DNA from: Atopsyche davidsoni
Lineage: Eukaryota > Arthropoda > Insecta > Trichoptera > Hydrobiosidae
Assembly (NCBI GenBank): GCA_022113835.1
Contig: JAILWY010000009.1
Coordinates: forward strand, 4,315,501 to 4,379,500
Length of the DNA: 64,000 bases
Reading direction: 5' to 3'
The position numbers were made by a program, and so were the translations under genes. The notes beneath the pieces are model-generated. The model did not search any database. It worked only from the letters and a program-made list of their open reading frames with translations, and was not told the origin of the DNA. Shown in pieces: positions 51,201-63,548 of the stretch (position 1 is the stretch's first letter; every line of letters begins with the position of its first letter).

Positions 51201-53478
51201 TATCAATAATACGGATATAGTGATACAAACCTGCAATCGACCGATTGCCACGAGGCAGCAATGTGTGGCGTGCAACTCATCATCTCCCTGTCTGTCCATC
51301 TGCACACCTGGAAACAAGTCTGATAGCCTCATACTTAAGATTCAGTCACACAATTAAGTGCCATGCTGCTAACTAACATATTCAATAAGTTGCAGCTCGG
51401 AATTATCAAATTAAAATAATTATTATATTTTTAAAGACAAACAACAAAAACCATAGATAAAATTAAATTTTATAAGAAAGTATTTAAAGTCTTAAAAATA
51501 TTATAATAGAATACTTTAATTAATGTTATTCTTGTAGAGCTTCTTTAAATGTAGTAATTAAATTGAATAATATTCCAAAAACATGAGACAAAAATATAAA
51601 GAAAAATAATGAAATCACCAATGAAGACTAAAGTTTAAATATTGCAAATCATTTAAGTATGATCATATAAAAAAAAATGTTTTGTTCCTGGAGATGTCGA
51701 CGAAACATATATTCTTACCAGTGGGTGGCCAATTTTTGATATAGCCGGTGCAATGTACAACTGCGTAGTTATGTCCGTCGCGTGCAGGGCCAAGTGAGTT
51801 ACGCTGCTTGAGGCGGCCCAGGTGGCCCCCTCCCCCGATCTCCCCTCCGCCCACCTTCATCCGGCAGATGAAGCCACGCCGCGATCCCATGCACAGGCGC
51901 ATTGACGCTGGAAGGAAGGAACAAAACAATGATGGCAATGAAAATTACTTATTGGTATGTACTGCTTAAAAATAATATGTCAAAATACTTAACACGGAAT
52001 TGCTAAGTTACATGGGTAATACATGCATTATTTAGCAATGTACCCACAACTGACAAATCCATATTGCCTTCAAAATATAAGAATTATAATTATTAGTACA
52101 TATATTTTTACAGAAATGTTGGAGGTCCTTCGTATCTTTGAAATCTTACACAAAGATGGCGCCTCACAAAAATAAACTCAACTAAGAGGAAGTAGAATGG
52201 TATTTTTTAAGGTATTGTTTTTATTAGTGCACACGCAGCCTAATTGATTATTATTTTACTCCGAAATCGGTATCAAATTTGATTAAATTTTTGGCTAAAT
52301 TTTTTTTTTAAAAAAACTAGGAAATAGGCCACTAAAAATGTACGTAGGCAAATTGTCAAACCGTTTATCTTAGCAACAAAATTAAAGTGACAGATTCAAA
52401 ATGGTGCTGAATTATTTGAAGAGTGATAGATTATGTTATGAATGCAAGAGTCCATGCAAACCTTCACACGACATGTTTTTTTTGTTTGTTAGGCCCATAC
52501 CGTGGTATACCGGAGGAGTCCCTGAGGAGTTTGGATCTTCACAGTTAGACACTGTAACAACACAGACGGCCGAGTATTAACCGACATGACCAGCACGCCG
52601 GGCGTAAAACATCAGTAAGCGCATGTTTAATGTGACGGTTTGAATTTGAAACTCGTATCGGTGGAGGAGGCTGGGGAATGAGAGGAGTCAGGTCGGGCTT
52701 ACATTGGTGGCCTTCCTTTTTGACGGTGCCAGTCTTGAGGTCGAGGATTCGCCCTGTGTTCTGTGGTTCCTGAGTGCTGAGTTGCTCGCGTACTTTTTCT
52801 ACATCTTCAGGGTGGACGTTGTCATACATGCAGGATCCATACCATTCACTCTGAAAATATTCAAAATTTATTAAGTAAATATTTGTAAACCTAATCAAAT
52901 AAAATATCAGTTGTGACACAAAAATAAAAAAAAATTCTTATTAAGAAAAAGAAGAAAGAAGATTTGAAAAACTCATTCTTTGCTTTAGTATAATAATCTC
53001 AACCAAAACTCCAAACCAAAAAATGGTTCGGACAATAAAATCTTACATGGAAAATAAACAGGAATTTTAATAAAATACAGTTGCAAATTCAATAGTCACT
53101 ATGTGCAATGATGGCTCATCGCTCGGTTGCCTGATAGCACGGTAATGATGTGTTACTTAGTATATATTACATTTAAAAATTAATAACAAGTACACTTTAC
53201 TTAATCATATCTAAGTATTATTCATTGTAACTAATCAGCAATGCTAGTGATAGTGTGATTCAATGTGCCGTGCCATTGTTTTGAAGTATCCATATCAGGA
53301 GTTACCTGCGAGTAGTTCAGCACGGGTGCTACAGAGTCAGAGACATAGATGACGCGGCCTGTGTCACAGCTGACGACAAAGAGGAAACCGTCTGCCGCCT
53401 CCAGGATGAGGTGCTTGAGCTCCTGGTCTGTGAGGAAGGAGGGCTTGTAGGTGCCATCGGAGGAAGTGTTGCCAGTGC
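48210..53478 (-). CDS. tgo: Tango/ARNT bHLH-PAS transcription factor, PAS-A to C-terminus (partial)
   Basis: Tango/ARNT is the common nuclear partner of class I bHLH-PAS factors (for example Sim, Trh, Sima, Ss/AhR). Ten coding exons in transcript order: 53306-53478, 52703-52850, 51719-51907, 51231-51307, 50868-51078, 50572-50722, 50180-50406, 49258-49466, 48742-48928, 48210-48373. All phases agree. PAS-A covers the first exons ([28 protein letters not shown]). The ARNT-specific [18 protein letters not shown] and [15 protein letters not shown] follow, with a Gly-rich insert. PAS-B contains [20 protein letters not shown] and CFDFFHPED, and the PAC segment has [20 protein letters not shown]. The C-terminus is rich in Gly, Pro and His and ends [14 protein letters not shown], matching the ARNT/Tango tail. 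These diagnostic parts separate it from Cycle/BMAL. The bHLH exons are not in the window. Confidence 0.93.
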
Positions 53479-55650
53479 CTAAAACAAAAACAAATATTCA
53501 TTATTACAACGCAACCTTACAAGGAACATTTTTATTGATTTGAAAAGAACAAACTTTATGTAAAGATAAAAAGAAAGAAGACAAAACTGAAACAAGTAAA
53601 ATTTAATGATACATCCAATATTTTTGAGAGAAAGAAAACACTGAAAACTCAGTGAGGGTAAATGGATTGCTTTTAAATGACATTCAAGATGTATTTTGTT
53701 TAGCAGTGAACCATTTTTTAGGTCCCTTTTTATTTCTTTGGTGATTTGGTCAATCCACATTTGAAACTTATCAGTTTCTTGTCTATTTTTATTTAAGGTG
53801 GCAACTTATGATTGGTTATAATAAAATTGTGAATACTGAAACGATAGGTTTGGCGGGCGCACCAGAGTAGACCCGCGGGGAGCGTTCTCTGCAAGCTCGA
53901 GAAGCCCGAGGTCCCGGTCCGCGTCCAAGCAGAGCACCAGGGAACGGAATAATTCCACGTAATTTACAAAGCCCATCGGGCCAGGGTCGGGGGTCACTTC
54001 GAGCTGCGGTCTCGATATCTAGTTATACCAGTGCAAGCGGGAGACTCGCGGAGCCGTCAGCGAGCACCGACCCATATTCCGATTGAATAAGTGCAGCGGC
54101 GAACGTGAAGGGACACGGGGTGCTTGACCCGTTGAAAACGTTTGGCAATGAGCATGACGGATCGGTTGCCGATAAGTCTCCGGCTACATTGCTGGAACTG
54201 ATTGCCGAAGATCAAGAAATCTTTGGAAAGGTTCGCCGCAGACGGGGATAAGCAGATGAGCGGCCGTCGGCAGATAAGGGCCACCGACTTAAACGTTTTC
54301 TACAAGAATCTAGACGTTCTAACACTTCAAGATTACTGACTGATAATAGTTCTATCGATTTTGAAATATATTTAGTTATTACATACTCAGTACTCACTGT
54401 ATACCGATAAATTTTAAAAAAATATTTATATACATTTTTAATACGACGTATTCCTTGATTTTATGGCTTAAATGTGGCATATTTAAATATTGCATTGTAG
54501 GTATGTTTCCGCTCTTATCTCATACCCTCTCGACCTGCTTGTCATAAAGTGTCTCAAACACATAAACAAGGTTAATAACCCTGAAAGTCAGGTACCTGCT
54601 ATTTATACGGGTCACTGTGTCAAAATTATGTAGCCGTATAAAACGTTTTAAGTCACACGCTTGAGTGAAAAGTGCATTAATGGTTGGTAGCTTGCAAGTA
54701 TTTTTCGAATCGCTTAACCTCGCGGCCGTCAACTCGGCAGTGTACAGAATCGATAGCGAGCACGGGGGACATCAACTCAAGGGACTCAAGCTGGCCGGTG
54801 GACACGGAAGACAACAAGTCGCCGATCATCGGCGGGGCGGCGGGCCTCGCCGGGGACTAGGGAAACGAGCGCAATTACATTCTATTAGGCGAGCAATGTT
54901 AAATATCAATTTCTCCGCAGTAACGTCGGCAACAGTAAAAAGTTACCGGCGGCACGCGAGCCGGCAGGGGCGGCTGCGGGAGCGGACCGAGTCGGCTCGG
55001 GAAACCGTTACGCGCCGCCACATCACCGAGGTAAAGTGTTACGTCGCTTTTTAGTCGCTATTCGTATTACCTACTCAAAACCGTTTTATTGAGAACTCAA
55101 CGCCTTTACCACAACGTCACAATAGGGTGACACTGAGACATCGTGTAAGGTCAGTCTCACTAACGTCAACTTAAACCTTTTGTATTGAGACATTAGTGTC
55201 CGAAAACGGTCCAGTAAAGTTTATATTTTAATAAGTTCGACTACAATAATAATAATAATCTAAAATGAAACTCCAAGCAAGTAAAAAAGTTGATATACAC
55301 AAAAAAATGCAACAATAAAATAATAAACTGCCGAATTGTTCCTACCAAAGAAATAATGAGTTCAATCAACCGCGGTGTAGTTGTTTAAATCATCACCAAT
55401 TTGCATACAACATTGTAATATTCGCGTGCCAATTTCGATGAGATAAAACTGCAATAGCATTGCAAGTTATATAAAGTTAATAAAGATTACCTTGATTTAA
55501 CTATTTTCCCGGTTTCCTAATGTTGGACAGCAAATATGAAGAATATCCAAATGGTTAGAAGATTAAGATATTTTTAATTGCGAGTCTGAAAAAGTTCTTG
55601 AAAAGCGTAAGCGCTAAAAAACAAAAAAAATAGTAAATCTCCTTGGCTAT

Positions 55651-55900
55651 TCAAATGGAATATTACAAATTAAACCAGTCTGGTGTGGATATCCTATTGC
55701 TGGACTTGTAAAAAGGCTGTAACGGTGAAGATCAAAAACCTCTGAAGACACCGAAGTTTACACAATACGAGTCGTTGTTTAGCGACCGACAAGGTTATCC
55801 TCGATGAGTTGGCAGAGAAAAATGCTGCGTGCGGTTACAAATCTACTGACGGTAAACCTCGGAGGTCTCTGTGCAAGCAATCATCTGCGCAGCGACAGCG
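55651..55900 (+). mobile_element. Possible piggyBac-like transposase remnant
   Basis: The translation reads MEYYKLNQSGVDIL and then a stop after LLLDL. DNA similarity to 15,521-15,562 is clear. Further on, LDELAEKNAACGY and RRSLCKQ can be read in another frame. The GVDxLD block is typical of piggyBac-family transposases, but the rest is too broken to assign securely. Confidence 0.35.
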
Positions 55901-56249
55901 TGCGCTGGATTTATGAAGATTGAGGTATAGTTTTCGTATGAAATTATTTTAACCATATACAATAAAATAACGCTTCGAGAAAAAACCTAAATAATGAAGG
56001 TTTTCTGTGGTCTCCCTGTATCAACAGGGCGAAATAAATTGATAAAGCAACCGGCAGTTGTTGCACCTGTCTATCTTACGTCTGATGTTGCTAAATATTT
56101 TTGCTGACGCTACGAGCCGAAGACATTCAATCGCCTATAAGTTATAAACTACACTTATCTGTAAGAATAGATGGCCGATATTAGTGAAGATTATCGCCGC
56201 CTTTATTGTGTACAAGGAAATCATACGAGGGTTTAAAGCTATACTTTTC

Positions 56250-56305
56250 TTCAGGTGTCTCTCCTCAGAGGAGGTTGATGACCAACTCACTGAACAAATA
56301 TGTTC
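56250..56305 (-). repeat. Short match to the RTE-like tail at 2.9 kb
   Basis: CTCCTCAGAGGAGGTTGATGACC and the following ACTGAACAAATATG match the reverse complement of about 2,890-2,935 with few changes. It is probably a scrap of the same LINE family's 3' end. Confidence 0.5.
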
Positions 56306-57360
56306 AAGGTTTCTTAGGGTAAATAGTGTAGTGGGTCCCTGGGTCCTTCTACATTAACACACGGTGGTTAATGGAATTCCTGAGTTGGGATTTCTCCCAC
56401 TCTGGTGCAAACATAATAAACAATAATTTCCCGGATTAGTTTATAGGTTGATGATAGATGCAGTGTCCCCGTGAGCCCTCACCGCGGCGTCCGATGTGAG
56501 TGATATTAATCAGCGACAGAGGGTTACCTCAAAGGTTACCGCCGCACGCGTCCCGGGACGATGTAATCTCGAGTAATGATGCACGACCCGCTAAGCTCCC
56601 CGCTTCTCTGGGCCGGCGAGGGCGGGGGCGAGCACCCGCTAAAGCCTCCAAGTGCATTTTCACTGTGACGTATCACTAGGTAAATATGATTTTACACGTG
56701 TTACAATCAACCGTGATGTAGGTATTTAACAGAATAGTTGTTAAAAATGTGGGTACTGTTAAAAACTCACGACGTATTTGACAACATTCATTGTAACAAC
56801 TACTCTTTGTGTTATTGAATGAATTATAAGGTAAACCAAATGGTATGTTATGAATACTACTTTATAAATCTTAATTGGAGCTTCTTTAATAAATATAGAT
56901 ATTATAAAACCTTGAAGATGCTTGATGACGTCTTCTAACTAACAAATTACACTAACAAATACATATACAATTCAAAGCTAAATACACAATAAGAAACGAT
57001 GAGTTCTGGGGTAACCATTTGTTTCAAAATTAAATATAACTCAAAATTTCTCATAAAAAAATATTATTTCGTAAATAATTCAAATTTCCAGTTTATAACA
57101 ATTTCAAAATATAAAAAGTTTTTTTTGTCCGTTAACGCTTAACAAAATTAAACCTTACTGATTAAATGTTAAATTTTTGGCCCCCATTAATATAAAAACA
57201 TTTGTTCACAAAAATTTGCAATTATATAGAATCCTCCACTTGTCAGGTACATTAAAATCACATTAGCCCTTATCACCTGACAATCATTCTCTCTCTTTCC
57301 AACAACCTCTCCCACTAACAATTGTTTACCTAATTGCTTATTATTATATAAAATCTCACT

Positions 57361-57444
57361 CTGTTTGATAATGCCAGAGTGAAAGGTTGGCGAAACCGGT
57401 CACTAATAGAAACGAAAATGTGGAAAATCACTCAAGTATTTTAT
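57361..57444 (+). mobile_element. Possible Penelope-like scrap with hammerhead-like motif
   Basis: Homologous to 47,690-47,767. It reads GTTTGATAATGCC, an 11-nt loop region, GGCGAAACCGGTC, and about 30 bp later TCACTCAAGTATTTTA. The GAAAC and GTC elements and a GCC/GGC stem fit a minimal hammerhead, as described in Penelope-like elements. The expected CTGATGA core is TTGATAA here, so cleavage is unlikely. Confidence 0.45.
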
Positions 57445-58770
57445 TCAAAAATATTAATTTTTGAATCAATTTATAATTTACTTATACTACATTTCATAAA
57501 TAAACACATACGTGAAATGCTTGACTGTAAGTTTTAGTTCAATTTTCACTCTCTAGAAGAGTTTACATTATTGACTCTAATGTGTAGAAGCGTTTCAACA
57601 CCAACACGAATGGAACAAAAAAAAAAAAAAAACCCCGAACACCTTATCACAGCGGGTTTGATGCATTGCTCTACAATATCTCGATTTCACATCTTCACAT
57701 AATAAAATACGAGTTTGGCAAAGATGACAATCGCGCGGGTGGCAAATGAGACGGGGTTTGATTGCGCGTGAGAACGAACTCCGATAGTGCAGGCGGGCGT
57801 CGCGTGCGGCCCTCGGCCCCTGGACCCGGACCCCGGCTTAATAATACTGTATTATTTTATTTATTTATTACATCAAAGGTCCAATTTTAAGCACATAAAT
57901 CATACGATCATTAACTGAACATTAGAACATATGGGGATATAAAAACTTTATATTGGCCAACAGTACAATATAAATCATATTTTTTTTAATGTACGAAATA
58001 TTTTCGTTTATAAATCATTTTCGATTGTCATGGTACATTATTAGTGTTGGTTGTAAACAATTTATCTACTTAAGTAAAATATTCTTTTAAATCCTTTGTA
58101 TAATGATAAACGTGATTAAATTTGCTATATTTGTTACGCTTTCATATATTAATTTTTTTGACATCTAGATTCTCCACTCGTTTTGAGTTCTCATCGTGTT
58201 CCCCGTCTTTCCTATGTGAATAATAAACCAATGATCAAAATTTCAGAAAATACAAGAAGTAAAAAATGACGCGGTTTATCACGCCATCATCAAAATGAAT
58301 ATCAATGATTTCAGCGACGGGAAAACTCCGTTTGAATTTACAAATCGAAGTATAGTACTCGGGGTGATCATTTCATTAATTTATTTGAATATTTTGTTGA
58401 TTAATATTAGAATGCTATATTATTGAGGCGAATCATACCTTTGAGCGGGAAACGAGGAATTTCAAATAAAATATGTTTGAATAAACAATCACATTTAATT
58501 AAAATAATATTGTATTGATTGAATACTCGTAATATAACGCAGAGGCACTAAAGTGATCAAATAAGTAGTAATACGAAATACTTGTAAGAAGATGGCATTG
58601 GAGATTTGGGCAATTAAGAAATAACCGGTAACTGGCCGGTGTAGCTGAGATATCGGCGCTCGGCTGACGGGGGTCAAGCAATAAACACTGAGTTAACAAC
58701 AACAAGAGAATGATGCCTCCACACGGCTCCGCGATAAGGAGCGCGCGGCGCCCGGAGGCCCGGGGCTCGG

Positions 58771-58854
58771 GGCTCAGGCTTCAGGGCTCAGGCTTCAGGG
58801 CTCAGGCTTCAGGGCTCAGGGTTCAGGGCTCGAGGCTCAGGGCTCAGTGCCCGG
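58771..58854. repeat. 14-bp GC-rich tandem repeat (six units)
   Basis: Units of 14 bp, GGCTCAGGCTTCAG, repeat from 58,771, with the last two diverging. Each unit is two related heptamers, GGCTCAG and GCTTCAG. Confidence 0.9.
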
Positions 58855-61646
58855 GGCTCGGGGCCCGGCGCTCCGGCCAGCGCGGGGAGCCCACCCCGTG
58901 AAATCTTCAAATCAGCGAATCTCAAGAGGAAAAATGTGTCATCGCTGAAGATTGTTAGTCTCGTTAATTTAATGAGAACAATTTTACAACACATCAAAAA
59001 AATACGTATTCCATTTTTTGAAGGCTTTGAATTGTATTGAATCTAATAAAAGATATATTAAAAACTCATGAAATATTAAGTTGTGTTTGGCCACGAGCGA
59101 GCGTGGTACAACCAATTGATAATATATATATCTATGATAAAACATACATGACGAAATATATATCGATCCTCTAGAAATTCGTATTTTATATAACGCCAAA
59201 ATTCACAATATATATAATATATTCGCAAAAATGCCGAATTTAGCATCCCGACACTTTGCTAATGACCCATTTAAATTAGCGTAATATTAAACGTGTTCCC
59301 AAAGATCTACTCATTAATTGAACACAGAAATTGATGTTAATTTGTTTAGGATCAATATGAAAAGTTCATCGGCGCGAGTGTCCCGCGCTCGCCCGGGCAC
59401 GGCAGGAACGAGTCCCGCCCGAGCCGAGTCGCGAGGCCGCAGTTTGCATTTACCAGAAGAAGTTTCCGAGGCCGGGCCGCATGACTCGCTAATTAATTTA
59501 AAAAGAACAACTTATCAATTACATGCAAACGCACTGGAGCTTCCCACAGTCGGGCGCGGATGACTGACAGCCCCCCCGGCCGGCGCGCCGCGGGGAGCGG
59601 GGCTCATCTCTACTCGCCGAGCGAAACATCTAATTCAATTTATCATTTGATAACCTTAATGGTTGTAAAAAGTAGTCTACTTAGTAGTGTGTAAATTTTA
59701 TCCAATTCAAAACTTAAATTCGATGCTAGCAATGTCGGAGTATAAAGATCGATAAGAACTAGTTTTAAAGTTATACCTGATAATCATTAATGAAGTTTTT
59801 AAAATTAGAATTATTTAATGACTCATTGTAAATTATGAAACAAATTATTTTCACCTGACAAGGGTCAGCAAACACCTTAAACTAAAAGTAAACGGGCACA
59901 AAAACTAGAATAATAAACAAAGCAAAATACACGTAAAAGATTGATAGTTCAGCAGTTCCATCAACTTTTTAACTGTTTTTTTTTTTAAATGCATCTACAT
60001 CCAAGATTTGTTTTAATGTACGACCACGTATACAAACGGAATCTAATCGCAATGAAATTGGTGTTCATATATCGCAAAAGTTTTGCACTAAATTGACGGG
60101 ACACTCGTGCTGCGCCCAAAGCGACAAAAATAGAAGACGTCGTCCACGAATGGCGCGGCGCGTCGGGGCAGGGCCAGCACTCGTGGGGAAATTGAGATCG
60201 ATATGTTAATGCCGTCGGCCGAGATAACCGCGTCACTTTGCACGTCAGGCCCGACACGAAATTATCACCGTTGCGCTTCAGTGCCAATCAAAGCGGGAGG
60301 AATCACTCGGTGTTCTAAAACAAGTGTTGTTGTGAGATCTCTCCCGCGCCGCAGCACACTCGGGCTGAAAGCTGAGGGCGCCGTTTGAGATACAACTAGA
60401 TAAAATTATACAAAAACTTTGATTGAACTTTGATCACTTGAGATGGAAAAAAGGCTAAAATGAAGCATTCAATAAATCATAAGCAATCTGAGGTGTATAT
60501 GTACACTGTACATCATTATATTTATATTCTTGCAGTCCATTGATTGAATATTTTTTTCGTTTTACTCTGATATAATTTCCCCCCATCCTCACGAGCAGCG
60601 ATTGTTTCTGAGAATAACAAACGCTTGTAGTTTTTCATGAGTAAATACAATAATTTGTAAAAAAAACTTTAACATCACACCGCTTTGAACATATCCGCAA
60701 TACCGAGTTGATTTAAAGATTCGCTTTGTAGCTAAGTCAAACAAACTTTTTTGGAGTTTTGTTATTATTCTCAGTGTTTTAGTAAAAAAAAGCAGTATTC
60801 TCAAGCCTTTACTACTTTAATAATAAAAAGCTATGTATTTTTAATTGCATGCGAGAATTGTTAATACATCGGCCGGCCGGGGAAAGATACGGATCTGCGA
60901 GACTCGCCGGGAGTGGCGCTCGGGGGTCTCTAACGAAAATTTATTCCTGGGGGTTTAATTGTCCCGAAAGGGGTTTTTATCTTCTGCAGAGTGCCCCCTA
61001 GTTCGATATGATACCGGATGCCGCTTCAGAGGAATCAAATATATCTACTCAAAGACAGCGGTTATAAACAATCCACCACAAAAGACGGACAATTGTTACA
61101 TCGCAATAGTTCAATTCTCAAATAAAAACAGATCTCGAATTATCAAGAAAAATATTTGCAATGCACTTCCGTATACTTTACAATATCATACCTATGCAGT
61201 TTCAGGACAATCGAACGCCACTAAATAAGTACCAAAGAAAATTCTTGATTGATCCAGAATATTCCAGGAAGAGCTCGAGATAAGGCCAGAACGATAAAAG
61301 ACTGGCAACGAGCGGGAGTCCACTTGACTATGTGCTCAGAACAAACGATTTCCATCGTCGGGTGGAAATATGACATTGAGTCTCGTGTGCGTAAGGTAGG
61401 TAACATTGCCTTATATTACAATCTTAGCCACTAAACAAATTTTCTTCATACACGTTTCCAAAAACTTATCACCCCACTCATTCCGCAGATTTCATGCAAA
61501 TAGAGCATAAAGTAAAACCTCTTAGTTTTTTGCGAGTCAAAAGCCAAGGGGCGAGCGGAGCGGGCGGCCTTTGACACCAGCGCAATAAATCCAATCTTAA
61601 CGAGGAGAGTTATCTGCGCCGCTAAGCGGCCGGGCCTCCCCAGCGG

Positions 61647-61695
61647 GAGTGTGGAGTGTGGAGTGTAGAGGGTAGAGGGTAGAGTGTAGAGTGTA
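61647..61695. repeat. 7-bp tandem repeat (seven units)
   Basis: Seven consecutive heptamers of the form GAGTGTG, GAGTGTA or GAGGGTA without a gap. Confidence 0.95.
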
Positions 61696-62710
61696 AAGCC
61701 TCCCGGCACCCCCGGAAAGAATGCAATTTCCTTAATCTAGTTTTAATGAGGCGCCACGCGGCGCGGCAACAACAACTAACGAACAATGCGACGCACCGCC
61801 TAACGAACGGACGAACAGGTTCCCAGCAGTGTCCCGAGTCCATTACTCTAAAGCTGCAGGCAGTTTTCGGTAACTCGCAGAGGTAAATTATCACGCCGTG
61901 CTTGTTAAAAGGCAAGACCTTGTATCGATCCACACGTTTACGTAAAAAATATATAATACATATTTTAGTAATAACATCTCACTGTAGAAATGTCTCCTAC
62001 TTATAAAATACAGAAGTTTTTCAAAAGGTTAATCGTATGTTTGTTTTTACATATCAATCACTAAATTCTTCTTAAAATATCTAATAATTCAAATGGCTTA
62101 TTCGGAAAACACAAACATTAATAGGTAATGATTTGTTTACTTTTTATGTTTCGTTGTTAATCTTTAAAATAAGTGTCAGGGTAATTTCGTTAAAACGATT
62201 TAAGAAAACTAACGGTGAACGACATCGTAACTAGCTATTGTGCACTTTTAACTCCAACCTTGCAAGCTTGGTTGGAGGGAATAGCTGTCAAGGCAGGGAG
62301 AAATAACTCGTAAGTTCGAAGGTTGGACGCCATTCTAAACAAAAGGAATTTATTGACTTCAAGTTTTACGGTAGTTAGTAGTAACAGTGTCAAATATTAA
62401 CGATGTATTGACAATACGGCAGAAAATTAACGTTCTGTATATTCAATCTCACCGAAGGCATCTTTGCAAACGTCTGCGAATTCCAATTTACTAGGTATGT
62501 TGGCAAAATGTTGGGAAGATTTTTCACACCTGAACGCATGCTTTCCCACAAGCCGTGCAGTGCGGCGCAGCGACAGACCGGCCATATCTCACGACGAGTC
62601 CTATTGACCGGAGCTGCACAAGATGAGCGCGTGTGTAATTGCGCACGTCGCCGGCCAGTGGAAGTAGTCGCGGCGATTGATTCCCCCCGGGATAAGCGCG
62701 CAGACCGCGG

Positions 62711-62770
62711 AGCGCAGTGCCGCGCAGTGCCGCGCAGTGCCGCGCAGTGCCGCGCAGTGCCGTGCAGGGC
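62711..62770. repeat. 10-bp tandem repeat (six units)
   Basis: Four exact CGCGCAGTGC units are preceded by AGCGCAGTGC and followed by CGTGCAGGGC. Confidence 0.95.
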
Positions 62771-63502
62771 GGCGATAAGCGCGTGCTGTTAATGCCGACA
62801 ATTGCACTGCACCAAGAGCCGACCCCCGGGCTCATGGCCGAGCCGGCCGCCGTGCACGGCTCCTCTAGATTTTCTGCCCTTCGGATAGTGAGCGTCCCCG
62901 TTACTCGGGGGGTGCAAACTCGTTAGGATCGAAGGCCGCATCGATTCAGTGATGGGCTTATGGGAGAACACCTCGTCTCTTGAGAAAATTTTCTCGGTCT
63001 TCTTGTCTCGGCCTCGGAACGCCAAAAACTTGAAGGGCCGCGGTCTGGGCACTCCTGCGTTACGAGCGATGATTTTTAACCTAGTTTTAGCTAGAGTCAC
63101 GTGCTTGACATTTTGCGATGGGTATCAAGGTACATAGCGATGGGGAATTATTGTTTTATTATATATATTTCAGGATCCAAACCCACTTGAATCGTTCAAT
63201 AATACAATCGAGACTTTTTCGTCGTTTCACGAAATCTCTAGTATGTTGATATCTTTGAGATATTACTCGTCAGCCGGAGAAGAGCCTACATTCCAGCGGC
63301 GGGTAAGTTTAAATGAGCAATTTTGAAGATCACTCCGGTGATACGAGAGCGAGCGATACAGAGAAGTGCGGTGATTGCGCGCCGATGCAGCGGCGGCCGG
63401 CGCAGATCGGGTGTTTTATCGCATTAGCAATACATTATGATAATAACGAAGGGCGGCGCTCGACCCGGCCATGGGAACCCGACACGCCGGGCGAGGCGGC
63501 CC

Positions 63503-63548
63503 GCTCCGGCCTCATGCGGCTCGGCGCTCCGGCCTCATGCGGCTCGGC
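63503..63548. repeat. 23-bp tandem duplication
   Basis: The 23-bp unit GCTCCGGCCTCATGCG plus GCTCGGC occurs twice, back to back, in a GC-rich island. Confidence 0.9.

Noticed and set aside
53806..53997. Possible upstream tango exon (minus frame of 63 codons)
   Set aside because: The peptide does not resemble ARNT sequence between bHLH and PAS-A, and the GC-rich patch gives open frames on both strands.
54665..55054. 129-codon plus-strand frame
   Set aside because: Arg/Gly-rich translation of a GC island with no domain; composition explains the openness.
58710..58997. Frames over the 14-bp repeat
   Set aside because: Repeat translation only (14-bp tandem units), open on both strands.
62508..62835. 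Overlapping frames of 94 and 103 codons on both strands
   Set aside because: They cross the 10-bp CGCGCAGTGC tandem repeat and are products of composition.
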